A stretch of 64,000 nucleotides of DNA from Candidatus Vicinibacter affinis (GTDB lineage: Bacteria; Bacteroidota; Bacteroidia; Chitinophagales; Saprospiraceae), in assembly GCA_016714365.1 (NCBI GenBank), contig JADJNH010000005.1:2270501-2334500 (forward strand), given 5' to 3'. Under the pieces are notes generated by a model that was not told the origin of the DNA, searched no databases, and worked only from the letters and a program-made list of their open reading frames with translations. Below are positions 8,670 to 18,009 of this stretch, one piece after another (positions within the stretch are counted from its first letter, which is position 1; each line of letters starts with the position of its first letter). The position numbers and the translations under genes are program-made.

Positions 8670-8811
8670 AAGTAAGAATTGTATTGATTAAATTTTTATT
8701 ATACTCAATTTAACCAAATTTTCTGTATACTATAAAATCTTTTTAATAAAGTCTCTGGATATTGTTTATTGTACCAGAAATACTTGTAATATACGTAATA
8801 ATTGTTAATTT

Positions 8812-9405
8812 CTATTTAATCATGTAAATTAGTCTGGCCGCTAATGTCCAACTTAGTCCTTTAATTCTGATGGGTAGTGAAGCTTTAAAATTAATTCCCA
8901 TCTTTTTTGTAAAATTGTACGTTGTCCCAGCTTGTATTAATATGGCATCTTTATTCGCATAAATAATTTTGTCATTGACATTTACTTTGTCAATTGTTTC
9001 AATATTGTAGCTAAGCAATCGTGTATATGCTAATCCAATATTTAAGTTCCAATCGTAAAATTTATCTTTTTGGAAGACACCTATAAGCCAATCAATATGG
9101 ACCGGTACTTCGACATGATTTAGCCATACTTGTCCGTATTGTAGTGCAGGATAATATTTTGGTAAAATATATTCCCCGTTTTGACTAAATAAAATTTCCA
9201 TTCCCAATTGCGAGTGTCTAGTTATTTTTGCGGTTCCAATTATTCCTGTATTCAGTCCGATATAATTAGTATTTCCATTTCCCTCGAGCGCAGCAAAATT
9301 CAATCCAGCTGTAAAGCCGGCATTAAATCTTGAACCTTGTGCATCACTATATATAAGTATAAAGAAACTAAAACTGAAAAAAAAAAGAAACGATTTATTA
9401 TACAT
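8812..9405 (-). CDS. PorT-like outer-membrane beta-barrel protein
   Basis: A 197-aa protein with an N-terminal signal peptide (hydrophobic to about residue 22, cleavage after SDAQG). The mature chain has amphipathic beta strands ending in a C-terminal strand LAARLIYMIK. It begins FNAGFTAGLNFAALEGNG, the opening typical of the PorT/outer-membrane-protein beta-barrel family. Probably an eight-stranded barrel in the outer membrane. It follows the VOC-family gene by nine bases on the same strand, which suggests co-transcription without an obvious functional link. Confidence 0.7.
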   Translation of the reverse strand: MYNKSFLFFFSFSFFILIYSDAQGSRFNAGFTAGLNFAALEGNGNTNYIGLNTGIIGTAKITRHSQLGMEILFSQNGEYILPKYYPALQYGQVWLNHVEVPVHIDWLIGVFQKDKFYDWNLNIGLAYTRLLSYNIETIDKVNVNDKIIYANKDAILIQAGTTYNFTKKMGINFKASLPIRIKGLSWTLAARLIYMIK

Positions 9406-9414
9406 GAAATGGGT

Positions 9415-9876
9415 TTAAAAGTCTGCAATAATTAGTTTTTTCATGCCCATCAGTTTTTTGAATGCTCCTGGTTTTTGGTTGAGCTCTTCCCAATTGTCAG
9501 GGCATACCTGCCAGCTTAAACCATATTTGTCTTTCAGCCATCCGCATACACTTTCTTCGCCACCATTTACGGTGAGTGCATTCCAGTAATAGTCAATTTC
9601 TTCCTGGTCTCTGCAAGGAATCATAAACGAAACAGATTCATTGAATTTGAATAAAGGTCCAGCATTTATGCCAATAAATCGCATGCCTAAAATCTCAAAT
9701 TCAACGGTGAGTACTTTACCGGCAAAGTCTTTTTGAAAGTCAGCCAGCCCTTCATCTTCTGTCATAGGGTAATAGGTAATATGAATCAGTTTGCCGTCCT
9801 TAAAAATGGTTAAGTAATATTCTGCTGCTTCTTTGGCATTTCCGTCAAACCAAAGATTTGGTATTATTTTTTGCAT
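9415..9876 (-). CDS. PhnB-like VOC-family protein
   Basis: A 153-aa protein starting MQKIIPNLWFDGNAKEAAEY, with LTVEFEILGMRFIGINAGP in the middle and a C-terminal block with WLKDKYGLSWQV. This is the glyoxalase/vicinal-oxygen-chelate fold in its PhnB (3-demethylubiquinone methyltransferase-like, Pfam 06983) form. Despite the family name, most such proteins have no proven methyltransferase activity. The gene is intact and of normal length. Function unknown beyond family. Confidence 0.85.
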   Translation of the reverse strand: MQKIIPNLWFDGNAKEAAEYYLTIFKDGKLIHITYYPMTEDEGLADFQKDFAGKVLTVEFEILGMRFIGINAGPLFKFNESVSFMIPCRDQEEIDYYWNALTVNGGEESVCGWLKDKYGLSWQVCPDNWEELNQKPGAFKKLMGMKKLIIADF

Positions 9877-10031
9877 GGTGTTTATGTATTAATGAAATGA
9901 AAATTTCGGAGTTGTCTGTCAAGCAATGAAAAGTTTTTTCAGAATAACTGCTTTTTTTAGGTTTTTATTTTTGTACTTTTCAATTTGTCCATGTAGCGAG
10001 CAAGCTTATCTAAATAAAATCCACCTTAAAA

Positions 10032-11111
10032 CTAACCACTATTTCTCTCCAACCATCCCTTCACTGCCATTTGAAATGGCTTAATAAATTCAATAAACTC
10101 CGGAGTATTCTGGGATGGTTCTGCAGGAGGGGTGTCTAAGGCTTTCTGTAACCTGAGCATGTTGGGTCTGAAGACATGGCTACTGCCTTTAAACTGATGA
10201 TCCAGAACCCGACACACTACATCAATTTGCAGCAGGGTCAGGTCACCGGAATAAACAAAGGATTTGGCAAGAGCCATCTCTGTAGCTTTGGTAATGGATT
10301 GGAGGCTACTGTTGATGGGGTCTACAAAACGATCTGGATGCTCCGCGGAGTATTGATCCAGAAAATTATAGACCCAATGAAAATCATAGTGTCCATACCC
10401 GTCTGAACGCTGCAATTTACCGATCAACTCATCTTCCCAATTTGGGAGGGATTTAAGGCGGCTTGCAGCAAGATCCCTGACCCATTTTTCTTCATCTTTT
10501 GTATAGTTAAGTAGTGTTTCAACAGAGTTTTCCTGTTCTATGGATGGCATGAGATTTTCCTTCTTCCAGTCTTCTGTTGATTGCTTGGGTACCTTGATAT
10601 TCATCGAGATGACAATCTGGGGAATCATCACGATTACAATACCCAACAAACAAGCAATCACCAGTGGAAACTTATAGAATCCGGGAGGTATAGATTCGCG
10701 CCAATGCGGATTGAGCAATATCGCATAAGGGATGAGCATCAATAGAGGCAACCATACACTGCCATAGTAAACAGGTTTGGACAAGATCCTAAGTATTCCT
10801 GTGGTTTGGTCTGTACTCATCTCTGTACTCAACATTGCGCAGAATACAACACCGGCAATCATGCAGAACCATAAAATACCCACCAGGAAATTTCGGGATA
10901 GAGTTGCTGAGGAGAGCCAGTTAAACCCGCCTTTAGATGTGATGCTTATCGTCAACAACAAACTAAACAGAACATACGCTGCTATTAAACCCAAGCCAAT
11001 AAATCCAGAGACCATGAGTCGTTCGCCGGTAACATTCGTTTTCTGGATATTTAAGATGGCCAGACCAATATAGTTGATGGTTGTAAGGGCAAGAAGGATA
11101 TTTGAAAACAT
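10032..11111 (-). CDS. Membrane protein with soluble C-terminal domain, unknown
   Basis: A 359-aa protein. The first about 180 residues hold five hydrophobic helices (around 5-25, 35-60, 72-95, 115-135 and 147-172). The remaining about 180 residues are soluble and helical, with a segment WVRDLAASRLKSLPNWEDEL that could be HEAT-like. I do not recognise a family. No neighbour gives context: a VOC protein lies downstream and a repeat-containing gap upstream. Probably an inner-membrane protein. Confidence 0.55.
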   Translation of the reverse strand: MFSNILLALTTINYIGLAILNIQKTNVTGERLMVSGFIGLGLIAAYVLFSLLLTISITSKGGFNWLSSATLSRNFLVGILWFCMIAGVVFCAMLSTEMSTDQTTGILRILSKPVYYGSVWLPLLMLIPYAILLNPHWRESIPPGFYKFPLVIACLLGIVIVMIPQIVISMNIKVPKQSTEDWKKENLMPSIEQENSVETLLNYTKDEEKWVRDLAASRLKSLPNWEDELIGKLQRSDGYGHYDFHWVYNFLDQYSAEHPDRFVDPINSSLQSITKATEMALAKSFVYSGDLTLLQIDVVCRVLDHQFKGSSHVFRPNMLRLQKALDTPPAEPSQNTPEFIEFIKPFQMAVKGWLERNSG

Positions 11112-11249
11112 AGATGGATATGATATTTGCTCAAAAACGAAGATCTGAAATCATTTTTGTATCACCAAAGAAAAAGAGATTACTCAAGGAATTAATAAGT
11201 CAGGTAAACTTTATGGGGATTAAGTAGAAATTAAGCAGCCTTAATAGAT

Positions 11250-11475
11250 TGATTAAATAGATTCCGACACCTCATATAGTTATCGAATGAGAAATTCAGA
11301 TCGGCCTTTTTCATTTTAGCTAAAACTGATTTAAAAAGCGTAAAGAACAAAATACTGTTTGAGCTCGCTTGCAGCTATGCCAATGAATTTATGACAGGTA
11401 GGCCTAGAGCCATTATTACTGCCTACGGCGAGTTTATTTTGTTTAGCTTTTTAAAACAGTTTTAGCGTTAAGAAA
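11250..11475 (+). repeat. MITE-like interspersed repeat, copy A
   Basis: Shares long stretches with two copies at 41365-41489 and 41503-41640, for example GATTAAATAGATTCC, GGCCTTTTTCATTTTAGC, TAAAACTGATTTAAAAAGCG and CAAAATACTGTTTGAGCTCG. In this copy the right part (about 11425-11475) holds an inverted version of TAAAACTG..TTTAAAAAGC, so the element can fold into a long hairpin. No coding capacity. Likely a non-autonomous mobile element or its remnant. Confidence 0.65.
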
Positions 11476-11499
11476 TGAAAACAGCCTTGATTTTTTTTG

Positions 11500-11529
11500 G
11501 TTCTTTTTTGTATTAAGACAAAAAAGAAC
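11500..11529. terminator. Perfect 12-bp hairpin, bidirectional terminator-like
   Basis: GTTCTTTTTTGT, a six-base loop, then ACAAAAAAGAAC. The stem is perfect and T-rich on either strand. It adjoins the MITE-like repeat; half of a similar sequence (AGACAAAAAAGAGCAATGAT) occurs at about 43537 after the IS110 remnant, so it may belong to the mobile element rather than to a host gene. Confidence 0.5.
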
Positions 11530-11746
11530 AATGATACTAGGATGGAATTTAGGACAACTTTAGTGGAGCACCTCTCCACCAGTTTATAAAACCATGTGAT
11601 TTTGCTGCATTGCAAATAATTGATTTCAATGGTATGGGAATTTATTTGTTAACGTTTTCAGATACCTTTGGTCAAAGACCAAGCTAACTAAACGGAAATG
11701 AAGTCAGGGTTCGAAATATAAAAATGATTCTCCACAACAAACTATA

Positions 11747-12481
11747 TTATTGATACAAATTATGCGCTACAAAATTTCCAAACGCCTGCCAAATTTCTGA
11801 ATAACGGGCATGGTACACCAAGTCAGAAAATAGAAAAGCCAAAAGCACAATCAAGTAGGGTAACCATTGCTGCTTTTTTGCTACATCGATAAGAAATAAG
11901 CTTGCAGCAATTGCGGTTTTTAAATATAAAACAATCGGAAGTATATTGGCTGCTCCTATGTCAGGGAAATAACTAATTAAGATTCTGTTCATAGGTGGAC
12001 CAATCATGAGTATCGCCGTCCCAATGATGAAGCGCATATGCATGGCTGTAATTTTTCTATGGTAAATAGCCAGAGAATAAAATAATACAAACATGAACAG
12101 TTGCATCCATGTGATGGATTGAATGGCCATCACATCAACAGAAGTTTTTTTAAGAATGCCCGCTTGATAATTTTCCTTTGCAACAAAAAACATAGATGTC
12201 ATAATAAAAGGCGCAAGGACATAAGTCAGTTTTCCCAAAAAACGATGTGCTGTAAAACCTTTGTGGTAAATCAATACAGGTTGTACAACCAGTAATAAAA
12301 CCCAGGCACCCATCAATGCGCCATGAATATGGTGTATCCAATTAAATTTAGTAAACTCCGGAAAATGTTTGAGGTAAGTGGCATGAAACCCTATGTGTAC
12401 AATAATAAACATAAGGATCATACCGGTAATGATAAGTTTAATGTTTGTCTGTGTGATATGATTTATGGATGCCTGTTGCAT
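11747..12481 (-). CDS. Polytopic membrane protein, His-rich, unknown family
   Basis: A 244-aa protein with about seven hydrophobic helices. Conserved histidines cluster in the first third: IVHIGFHATYLKHF, WIHHIHGALMGAW and FTAHRFLGKL. This pattern could bind haem or another cofactor; that is a guess. It is the intact paralogue of the interrupted gene at 3457-4167 and shows where that gene lost a Leu codon. It resembles families of uncharacterised Bacteroidota membrane proteins with a TAHR..G motif. No operon partner. Function unknown. Confidence 0.7.
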   Translation of the reverse strand: MQQASINHITQTNIKLIITGMILMFIIVHIGFHATYLKHFPEFTKFNWIHHIHGALMGAWVLLLVVQPVLIYHKGFTAHRFLGKLTYVLAPFIMTSMFFVAKENYQAGILKKTSVDVMAIQSITWMQLFMFVLFYSLAIYHRKITAMHMRFIIGTAILMIGPPMNRILISYFPDIGAANILPIVLYLKTAIAASLFLIDVAKKQQWLPYLIVLLAFLFSDLVYHARYSEIWQAFGNFVAHNLYQ

Positions 12482-12939
12482 AGTGGATATTGTTTAAATT
12501 GATCTTTCCTTTATGGTTTTGAATTTGAATAGAAGCTATTTCTTGTTTAATCATAAATAGTTTTATCACTGTATCCGAAATCGGCCTCAAGAAGGGAATA
12601 TTCGGGGCTAACGGTAAAGATAAATAAAAAGAGGAATGGAGGATATCTGTTTCAATTATACAACATGCCTAACATATATTATAGAAATAAAATAGGCCCG
12701 AATTTGGAAAATTTGAGGGGCTGCTTCACCGGAATATGGGGGGCAATTTGAAACGGAATAGGATGGGCAGATTGCTTCGGAATCTACATCATTAGTTTTG
12801 ATTTGTAAAGTTATCGAAAACCCGGAGAATGTCTTTTGGCTTAAAATTTTCCTACTCGTTTGGCTCTTTGGTTATAGACCTAAAAGCTATGTCCCCAATT
12901 TTAATATTTCTTAGATTACTTGAAATAAGATTATTAACA
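12482..12939. other. Intergenic region, 458 bp, with IS21-like end repeats
   Basis: No gene seen. The only recognisable structure is the IS21-like repeat at 12716-12787. Confidence 0.5.
12716..12787 (+). repeat. IS21-like multiple end repeats, relic 1
   Basis: Three successive units of the form GGGnCAnnTTnnnnCGGAAT: one ends TTCACCGGAAT (12725-12735), one ends GAAACGGAAT, and one ends TTGCTTCGGAAT. Tandem units of this kind are typical of the ends of IS21-family elements (IstA binding sites). No istA or istB gene is present here, so this would be a solo relic. The family assignment is from memory of the motif style. Confidence 0.5.
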
Positions 12940-14949
12940 TTATTGTTTCATAACCTTATAAACCTCCTTGCCAATTTTGAGTAAATACAAACCACTTTGA
13001 TATTCAGAAATGTCTAAAGAACTTCCATTTCCACTTGCAATTCGGACTCCATGGACATCACTCAGGACAAAATGTTCGTAGACATTCCATGATATTAAGT
13101 TGGAAGTAGGATTAGGCCAAATATTCAATTTTTTATTTTGCGATTCTTCTTCTACAGCGGTGGTCTCATCCTGAATATAAATGTTAAATTTCATTGTCAA
13201 CTTTGCTGATTTTCCATCACTGCGTCTGTAAATAAGTGCCTGACGAATCGTAACCGAATCTCCATTTTTACAGGCTCCCGGGAATTGACCGATTCTGACT
13301 TGCACATCATTGATGTCAAGCTCGGAATAAATAAATGAGTTCACTTGCCACCTGGTCACTTTACCATCATTATCAAACCAGTGTCCCGGATAAAATGCAG
13401 TAGAATTACTGTCCAGACTTCCATCCGGATTAATAGCATAGTATTTTATTTGGTTGCCAAGTTTTTGATTGATTTCTGCTTCTGGCAATGCAAATGCATC
13501 TTCTATCAAAACAGAATTAAGTTTAATTCTATTCGCATCATAATTTGATCTTGGCTTCATGATGACGTCGTGGGTTAATTCTATATCTTTTAAGGGACCC
13601 AAAAAATTGCCTGATAAATCTGTGTTCTCAAATTTGACTTGGTATGGCCAATGTTCATCATTAGAGTTGTCATCGTCCCAGGCGTGTCTCCAGTGCTGCT
13701 GAGGTGCTCCTGTTACAATGAGCCACAGATGGGTACAATTTTCAGGACTTGTAAAACTAAGTGAAGATTTCGGATTGGCCCCATTTGAGTATTGGACACT
13801 TTTAGCTTCACTGTAAATGCGTTGACCATTGTTCAGAAGCGCAACAAAACCAAAATTCCACCCGGCTTGTTCAATATTTTTTGACCTGTAGGTCGTGTCA
13901 CCTGCCAATCCCTCAAAATTTACTTTTATTTCTGTTCCCGGTGCAGGTACTCCAAGTTTTATACTGTGATAACCGTAATTTTCCAGGCAAATGCTCCGAT
14001 CTACCTGCCAAAAGCTATCAGCCGTAAAATTCATTTTCACCTGAGGTCTTTTATGAATATAGTCTTTACCAGAAACTTTTAAGGAAGGAATATCCCAGGT
14101 AGTCAGGCGTGCTGCATGTTCGTAAATTTGGCTATTAAAAGCTGCTTGATCGAGGTTGTTTAATCTTTTATAGGCTTCTACAGGATCTTCAGGTCTTCTG
14201 GACGCTCGCCAAAGTTTCCCTATAAAGTCAATGCCATTTTTATAGGTCCAGAATTCAGTAATGAAATAATTAGCGTATCTGGTATTTTCGTGAAGGATGT
14301 GCAGATGGTTGTTTTGAATGTAATTGTTATAATCTCCATCAACAAAAAGTTGTTCAGGATATACTTGATAGGCCATCCATTGTGCGCACTGCTCCCAAAA
14401 CCCATTGCCACCTACACCATTATCACCCAATCCATACCTGAATCCACCTTCAGTACCACAGCCGGTTATGTATTGAAAGCCATGGCCAATCTCATGTGCC
14501 ACCACATGATCTCCATTGGCAGCGGCAGGACTTACAAATATGGTAGCCACTGAATCGTCTTGTCCTGACCCGGAAGCATGCCAATCGGTGGTGTACAATA
14601 AAAAGATCATAAGCTTATATTGATCGGTGACCGAAGAATCTTTAATGGCAAATTTTAAGGAATCCAGCATGATGCGATAAGACTTCTCAGCTACTTCAAT
14701 TAAATTTTTCATATCCACTGTATATGGAGAAGGAGAAATTGAAGGATCGGCGCCAAATCCAGGTTCCCAAAACACGACCACGTTTTCGGTCTCAACACTC
14801 CTGGCATAGCTCCATTGACTGTTGTCATCATTTAGGTCCATACCCGTATTGGTAATAAATCTAGGGATGTACACGGTCTTTTGTGCTCCAAGAGATTTAA
14901 TAATAAATAAGAGAGCAAACATGATCACTTTAATTCTAAAGGCTTGCAT
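12940..14949 (-). CDS. Secreted zinc metallopeptidase-like protein with T9SS sorting domain (DUF6055-like)
   Basis: About 669 aa from ATG at 14949; an upstream TTG at 14976 is in frame but less likely, because MQAFRIKVIMFALLFIIKSL forms a normal signal peptide from the ATG. Near residue 160 lies VVAHEIGHGFQYI, the HExxH zinc-binding and catalytic motif, with a Glu-containing GFWEQCAQWMAYQ about 40 residues on that could supply the third ligand. The N-terminal half resembles the DUF6055 family. The C-terminal about 80 residues (IWPNPTSNLISW to LYLLKIGKEVYKVMK) are a type IX secretion sorting domain, so the protein is exported and attached to the cell surface. Substrate unknown. Confidence 0.82.
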   Translation of the reverse strand: MQAFRIKVIMFALLFIIKSLGAQKTVYIPRFITNTGMDLNDDNSQWSYARSVETENVVVFWEPGFGADPSISPSPYTVDMKNLIEVAEKSYRIMLDSLKFAIKDSSVTDQYKLMIFLLYTTDWHASGSGQDDSVATIFVSPAAANGDHVVAHEIGHGFQYITGCGTEGGFRYGLGDNGVGGNGFWEQCAQWMAYQVYPEQLFVDGDYNNYIQNNHLHILHENTRYANYFITEFWTYKNGIDFIGKLWRASRRPEDPVEAYKRLNNLDQAAFNSQIYEHAARLTTWDIPSLKVSGKDYIHKRPQVKMNFTADSFWQVDRSICLENYGYHSIKLGVPAPGTEIKVNFEGLAGDTTYRSKNIEQAGWNFGFVALLNNGQRIYSEAKSVQYSNGANPKSSLSFTSPENCTHLWLIVTGAPQQHWRHAWDDDNSNDEHWPYQVKFENTDLSGNFLGPLKDIELTHDVIMKPRSNYDANRIKLNSVLIEDAFALPEAEINQKLGNQIKYYAINPDGSLDSNSTAFYPGHWFDNDGKVTRWQVNSFIYSELDINDVQVRIGQFPGACKNGDSVTIRQALIYRRSDGKSAKLTMKFNIYIQDETTAVEEESQNKKLNIWPNPTSNLISWNVYEHFVLSDVHGVRIASGNGSSLDISEYQSGLYLLKIGKEVYKVMKQ

Positions 14950-14998
14950 ATAAATTGAAAATTTAAGCTTTTGCAAAGTAAGTACTTTCCTAAAGATA

Positions 14999-15130
14999 TT
15001 ATCTCATGCAATCGTATTTAGTCTTGAGGAACAAGATCCAGGAAGTCTGCTCTACGTAGTCCAGTTCGCTGCCACAGCCTGCGTCCTTGTGCAGGATGTC
15101 GTCAATATTTTTAAAGGTTTGTTCGAACAT
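14999..15130 (-). pseudogene. Truncated second copy of the hsdM 5' end
   Basis: A 43-codon frame from ATG 15128-15130. Its first 36 residues are the same as the N-terminus of the intact HsdM at 23879-25333 (MFEQTFKNIDDILHKD onward to WILFLK), then the sequence changes to TKYDCMR and stops. It lies in direct repeat D1, which also includes the DNA upstream of hsdM. It is a fragment, not a functional methylase; the ORF could still be translated. Confidence 0.85.
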
Positions 15131-15455
15131 AATTAATTTCTCTTGTCATCCATTCGTAAAGCTAATAATCTGGTCGGGTGTAGTGGTAAATTTAGTTGTT
15201 TTGGTTTTACAAAGGGTTGTTTCTTGTTTTTAAGTATAGTATTCGAAAATGTCCAAAAGTGCCTTGAAACCGTCTTCTGACATAAAGTTAATAAAATTGG
15301 AATGGATTTAAAAAGTTGCTATTTAGCGCCATAAATAACCTAAAATATATGGGTAAAATTCTCTGATTTTGAAAAATTAAGGAGTCAGTTTCACCGGAAT
15401 GGTGGGGTCAACATGAAAAGGATTAGGGTGGGACACTTTGCTCCGGAATCTACAG
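15024..15455. repeat. Direct repeat D1 (copy of hsdM start and upstream region)
   Basis: About 430 bp nearly matching 25227-25622 in the same orientation, for example TTGAGGAACAAGATCCAGGA, AATAATCTGGTCGGGTGTAG and TAAAATTGGAATGGATT. Identity is high over the hsdM part and lower towards the right end, where both copies finish in IS21-like units. The stretch 14977-15558 holds no other gene. Confidence 0.85.
15381..15450 (+). repeat. IS21-like multiple end repeats, relic 2
   Basis: Three units within D1: GTCAGTTTCACCGGAAT, GGGGTCAACATGAAAAGGAT (degenerate) and a third ending TTTGCTCCGGAAT. Same order and spacing as relic 1 at 12716-12787, so both descend from one kind of end. Confidence 0.5.
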
Positions 15456-15558
15456 TCGGCTTTGCAAGCTCTATTAAAAACCTTGGCCGAGTAGGTGGAT
15501 GTGCAGTTTATCAATGTGCTTGCAAATTATGAGAATTTATTTCGGCAGAATAACTCAT

Positions 15559-16800
15559 TTACTTTTCACAAAAATTGATTTTAATATTTCGAGCAGGTTC
15601 ATAGCCTAACTCAATGCTCCGGTCAATATCATTGCATCCCCTTATTGTATTGCCACTCATTAAATAAGCCAAGCCCCGATTATAAAAGCATATGGCATAA
15701 TCGCTATTGATATTTATGGCCTTGTCAAAGTCATTTATTGCATCGTCATAGTTACCAAAAAGTAATTTAATATTACCACTTAAATTCCAGTTTTCAGAAT
15801 TCACTTCATCTTTTTTTATCAGATTGTTGGCATCTTCAAGTGCACTGTCATAATTTCCCAATAGCTTTTTAACAAATGCACGATTATAAAGTGCATCCTG
15901 AAAATTACTATCAAACCCTATAGCTTGATTATAATCGTTAAGCGATCCACTTAAATCACCTAATTCTTTTTTCACAAGAGCTCTGGCAAAGTATATATTA
16001 GGATTATCACGACTTTTTTCTATTGCTTGATCTAAATCCTTTTGTGCTAAATCGGTATTTTTTAAAAAGCGATTGGCCAGACTTCTGTTATAATACAGCA
16101 CAGCGAATTCGGGATTTAAAGCAATTGCTTTATCAAATGATTGAATAGCTTGATAATACTTACCTTCTTTAAGTAATATAAGCCCTTCCAAATCGTACGC
16201 TATAGAATTGTTTTGATTTATTTCAAATGCCTTGTTTAAATTTTCTCTACATGATTCAATATTATTTTCTATTAAATAAATGGTAGCCTTTTTTAGATAT
16301 TCAAATTCTCTATTAAAATTAAGTGCTATAAGTGTATCTAAATCAGTAATTGCTTTTTTATAGTCACCAATTAAAATATAATCATCTGCTCGGTGTTCAA
16401 TTAGCTCCTTGTTATTAGGGTTAATTGAAATAGCTTGATTTATGTCATCTATTGCACCCTTGTAATCCATTGCTAATATTTTAAGCTTCGCTCTTTGATC
16501 GTATATGTATATAGAATACGGATTAAGATTAATAGCCTGGTTATAATCGCGTAAGGATTCTTGGAGTCTACCCATTCTTCGAAGCAAGACTGCTCTTTTC
16601 ATATAAGCATCTGGAAAGTTTGGGTCTATAGCTATTGCATTGCCGTATTGCAATATTGCTTGCTCCCAAAGACCAAAGCGTAATGATATATCACCTTCGT
16701 TTATCAATTGGAGATACTCAATTTTCTTTGAGGATTGCGCTGTTAAGTCAAAATTTATGCTTAATAAATAGACAAAAATTATTAAATATTTGAAATTCAT
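15559..16800 (-). CDS. Secreted or periplasmic TPR-repeat protein
   Basis: 413 aa from ATG at 16800. The open frame extends upstream to 17013, but that extension reads through a repeated non-coding module, while MNFKYLIIFVYLLSINF is a good signal peptide ending at LTAQSS. The mature part is about eleven tetratricopeptide repeats of 34 residues with the usual A....A....P pattern, such as AILQYGNAIAIDPNFPDAY and YNRGLAYLMSGN. TPR arrays are protein-protein scaffolds. The last residues (GCNDIDRSIELGYEPA) are a common TPR ending in Bacteroidota. It lies inside the direct-repeat-bounded segment; role unknown. Confidence 0.82.
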   Translation of the reverse strand: MNFKYLIIFVYLLSINFDLTAQSSKKIEYLQLINEGDISLRFGLWEQAILQYGNAIAIDPNFPDAYMKRAVLLRRMGRLQESLRDYNQAINLNPYSIYIYDQRAKLKILAMDYKGAIDDINQAISINPNNKELIEHRADDYILIGDYKKAITDLDTLIALNFNREFEYLKKATIYLIENNIESCRENLNKAFEINQNNSIAYDLEGLILLKEGKYYQAIQSFDKAIALNPEFAVLYYNRSLANRFLKNTDLAQKDLDQAIEKSRDNPNIYFARALVKKELGDLSGSLNDYNQAIGFDSNFQDALYNRAFVKKLLGNYDSALEDANNLIKKDEVNSENWNLSGNIKLLFGNYDDAINDFDKAININSDYAICFYNRGLAYLMSGNTIRGCNDIDRSIELGYEPARNIKINFCEK

Positions 16801-16935
16801 TTTATGATTTTTATAATTGAGTAATTGAATAAAGCATTGACAGTACTGTCTTTTGTACGACGCAATACCTTTTAAACCTACCGGAAGGTGGCGAATAAGA
16901 GGCACTACATTGTCAAACAAGTACAAACATTGATA

Positions 16936-16993
16936 GAAGCATAAAGTTTCATTTGACCACTGAATCGCCAATTTCTTGTAGCTGCTGTCATGC
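16936..16993. repeat. Conserved 3' module M1 (downstream of the O-methyltransferase)
   Basis: Plus strand GAAGCATAAAGTTTC, then ATTTGACCACTGAATCGCC and AATTTCTTGTAGCTGC. Nearly the same block occurs at 18325-18376. The module sits 27 bp after the stop of the methyltransferase gene in that gene's sense. See the findings on attC-like placement. Confidence 0.6.
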
Positions 16994-17019
16994 GTTCGTG
17001 CTGTTCTTCTCATTATGAT

Positions 17020-18009
17020 TTAACAGGAAGCTTCCACTATTTTCATTGGTGACTTTGTCGGAATAATGCGATTGAGTTTCAGTCCTGCTGATTCAAACAA
17101 ATTTTTAAATTCTTGTTCAGTCCGCTCAGCACCTCCTAACATCACCTGCATGTGCAAATCATAAAATAGCGAAATGAGTGTATAGGGTTCTTCTACAACC
17201 TGCTCAACAAGTAATATTTTGCCATTAGGTTTAATATTTTTGCGACAGTTTGTAAGTATTCTTATAGCATTTTCATCATTCCAGTCATGAATAATCGTTT
17301 TCAGAATCATGCAGTTTGCAGAAGGTATGGAGTTGAAAAAACTTCCTCTCACTATATCAACCCTATCTGAAACGTTTTCTAATACATGCTCTTTTACAGC
17401 ACTGTCCATGTCGAAAAGAATCCCTTTTGATTGGGGAGATTTCTCCAGAATGGCTTTGAGCAATAAACCTTGCCCTCCACCAACATCACAAATCGTATCA
17501 AAGGCACTGAAGTCGTAAGCTTCCGCCACAACAGGAGCAACCATGGTTGTCATCATGGTCATGTAATGATTGAAGGGTTTGCCGTATTCCTGATTGGCAT
17601 CAAGAAATTGAAAGAAAGGTTGACCAAAAACATGATCGAAAGCAGGTTCGCCTGATTTCAAGCAATGCTCAAAATTCATCCAGCTATCACGCCATGGCGG
17701 TGCACTAATAAAATTTGCCGAACCATATAAACTTCCTGGTGTATTTTTTAGAAAACAAAGTCCTACCTCAGTAAGTGAATAATAATTTTCAGTAATGTTC
17801 ACTAAGCCAATTATGGAAGCGTATCGTAAAGTCCTTGCTAATACATTGTTATTTAGTTTACATTTTTCTGCAAGTTCATCAATTGAATTGATTCCCGAAT
17901 CAATTGCTTCAATGACCTCATTTTTAATAAGTGAAGTAAGGATAAATGAATTCATCATTCCTCCTAGAATCTGAAATGCACGGACTGGTGCTGGTGTTTG
18001 AGTTTCCAT
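17020..18009 (-). CDS. SAM-dependent O-methyltransferase (class I, plant-OMT-like)
   Basis: A 329-aa protein with an N-terminal dimerisation/winged-helix part (residues 1-100, SIDELAEKCKLNNNVLARTL) and a C-terminal Rossmann domain. The SAM motif is CDVGGGQGLLLKAILEK near residue 167. The putative catalytic base is the His in LKTIIHDWNDENAIRIL, as in COMT-type and hydroxyneurosporene O-methyltransferases. It methylates a small hydroxylated molecule; the substrate is unknown. It stands alone between two copies of a conserved non-coding module, which suggests that it is an accessory gene gained as a unit. Confidence 0.85.
   Translation of the reverse strand: METQTPAPVRAFQILGGMMNSFILTSLIKNEVIEAIDSGINSIDELAEKCKLNNNVLARTLRYASIIGLVNITENYYSLTEVGLCFLKNTPGSLYGSANFISAPPWRDSWMNFEHCLKSGEPAFDHVFGQPFFQFLDANQEYGKPFNHYMTMMTTMVAPVVAEAYDFSAFDTICDVGGGQGLLLKAILEKSPQSKGILFDMDSAVKEHVLENVSDRVDIVRGSFFNSIPSANCMILKTIIHDWNDENAIRILTNCRKNIKPNGKILLVEQVVEEPYTLISLFYDLHMQVMLGGAERTEQEFKNLFESAGLKLNRIIPTKSPMKIVEASC

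Larger units (their letters stand above)
11112..11746. other. Intergenic region, 635 bp, carrying a MITE-like repeat
   Basis: No gene is visible. It contains copy A of the interspersed repeat (about 11250-11475) and a strong terminator-like hairpin at 11500-11529, described separately. Confidence 0.6.

Noticed and set aside
16801..17013. 71-codon N-terminal extension of the TPR protein
   Set aside because: The extension reads through the repeated module M1, while a good signal peptide starts at 16800.
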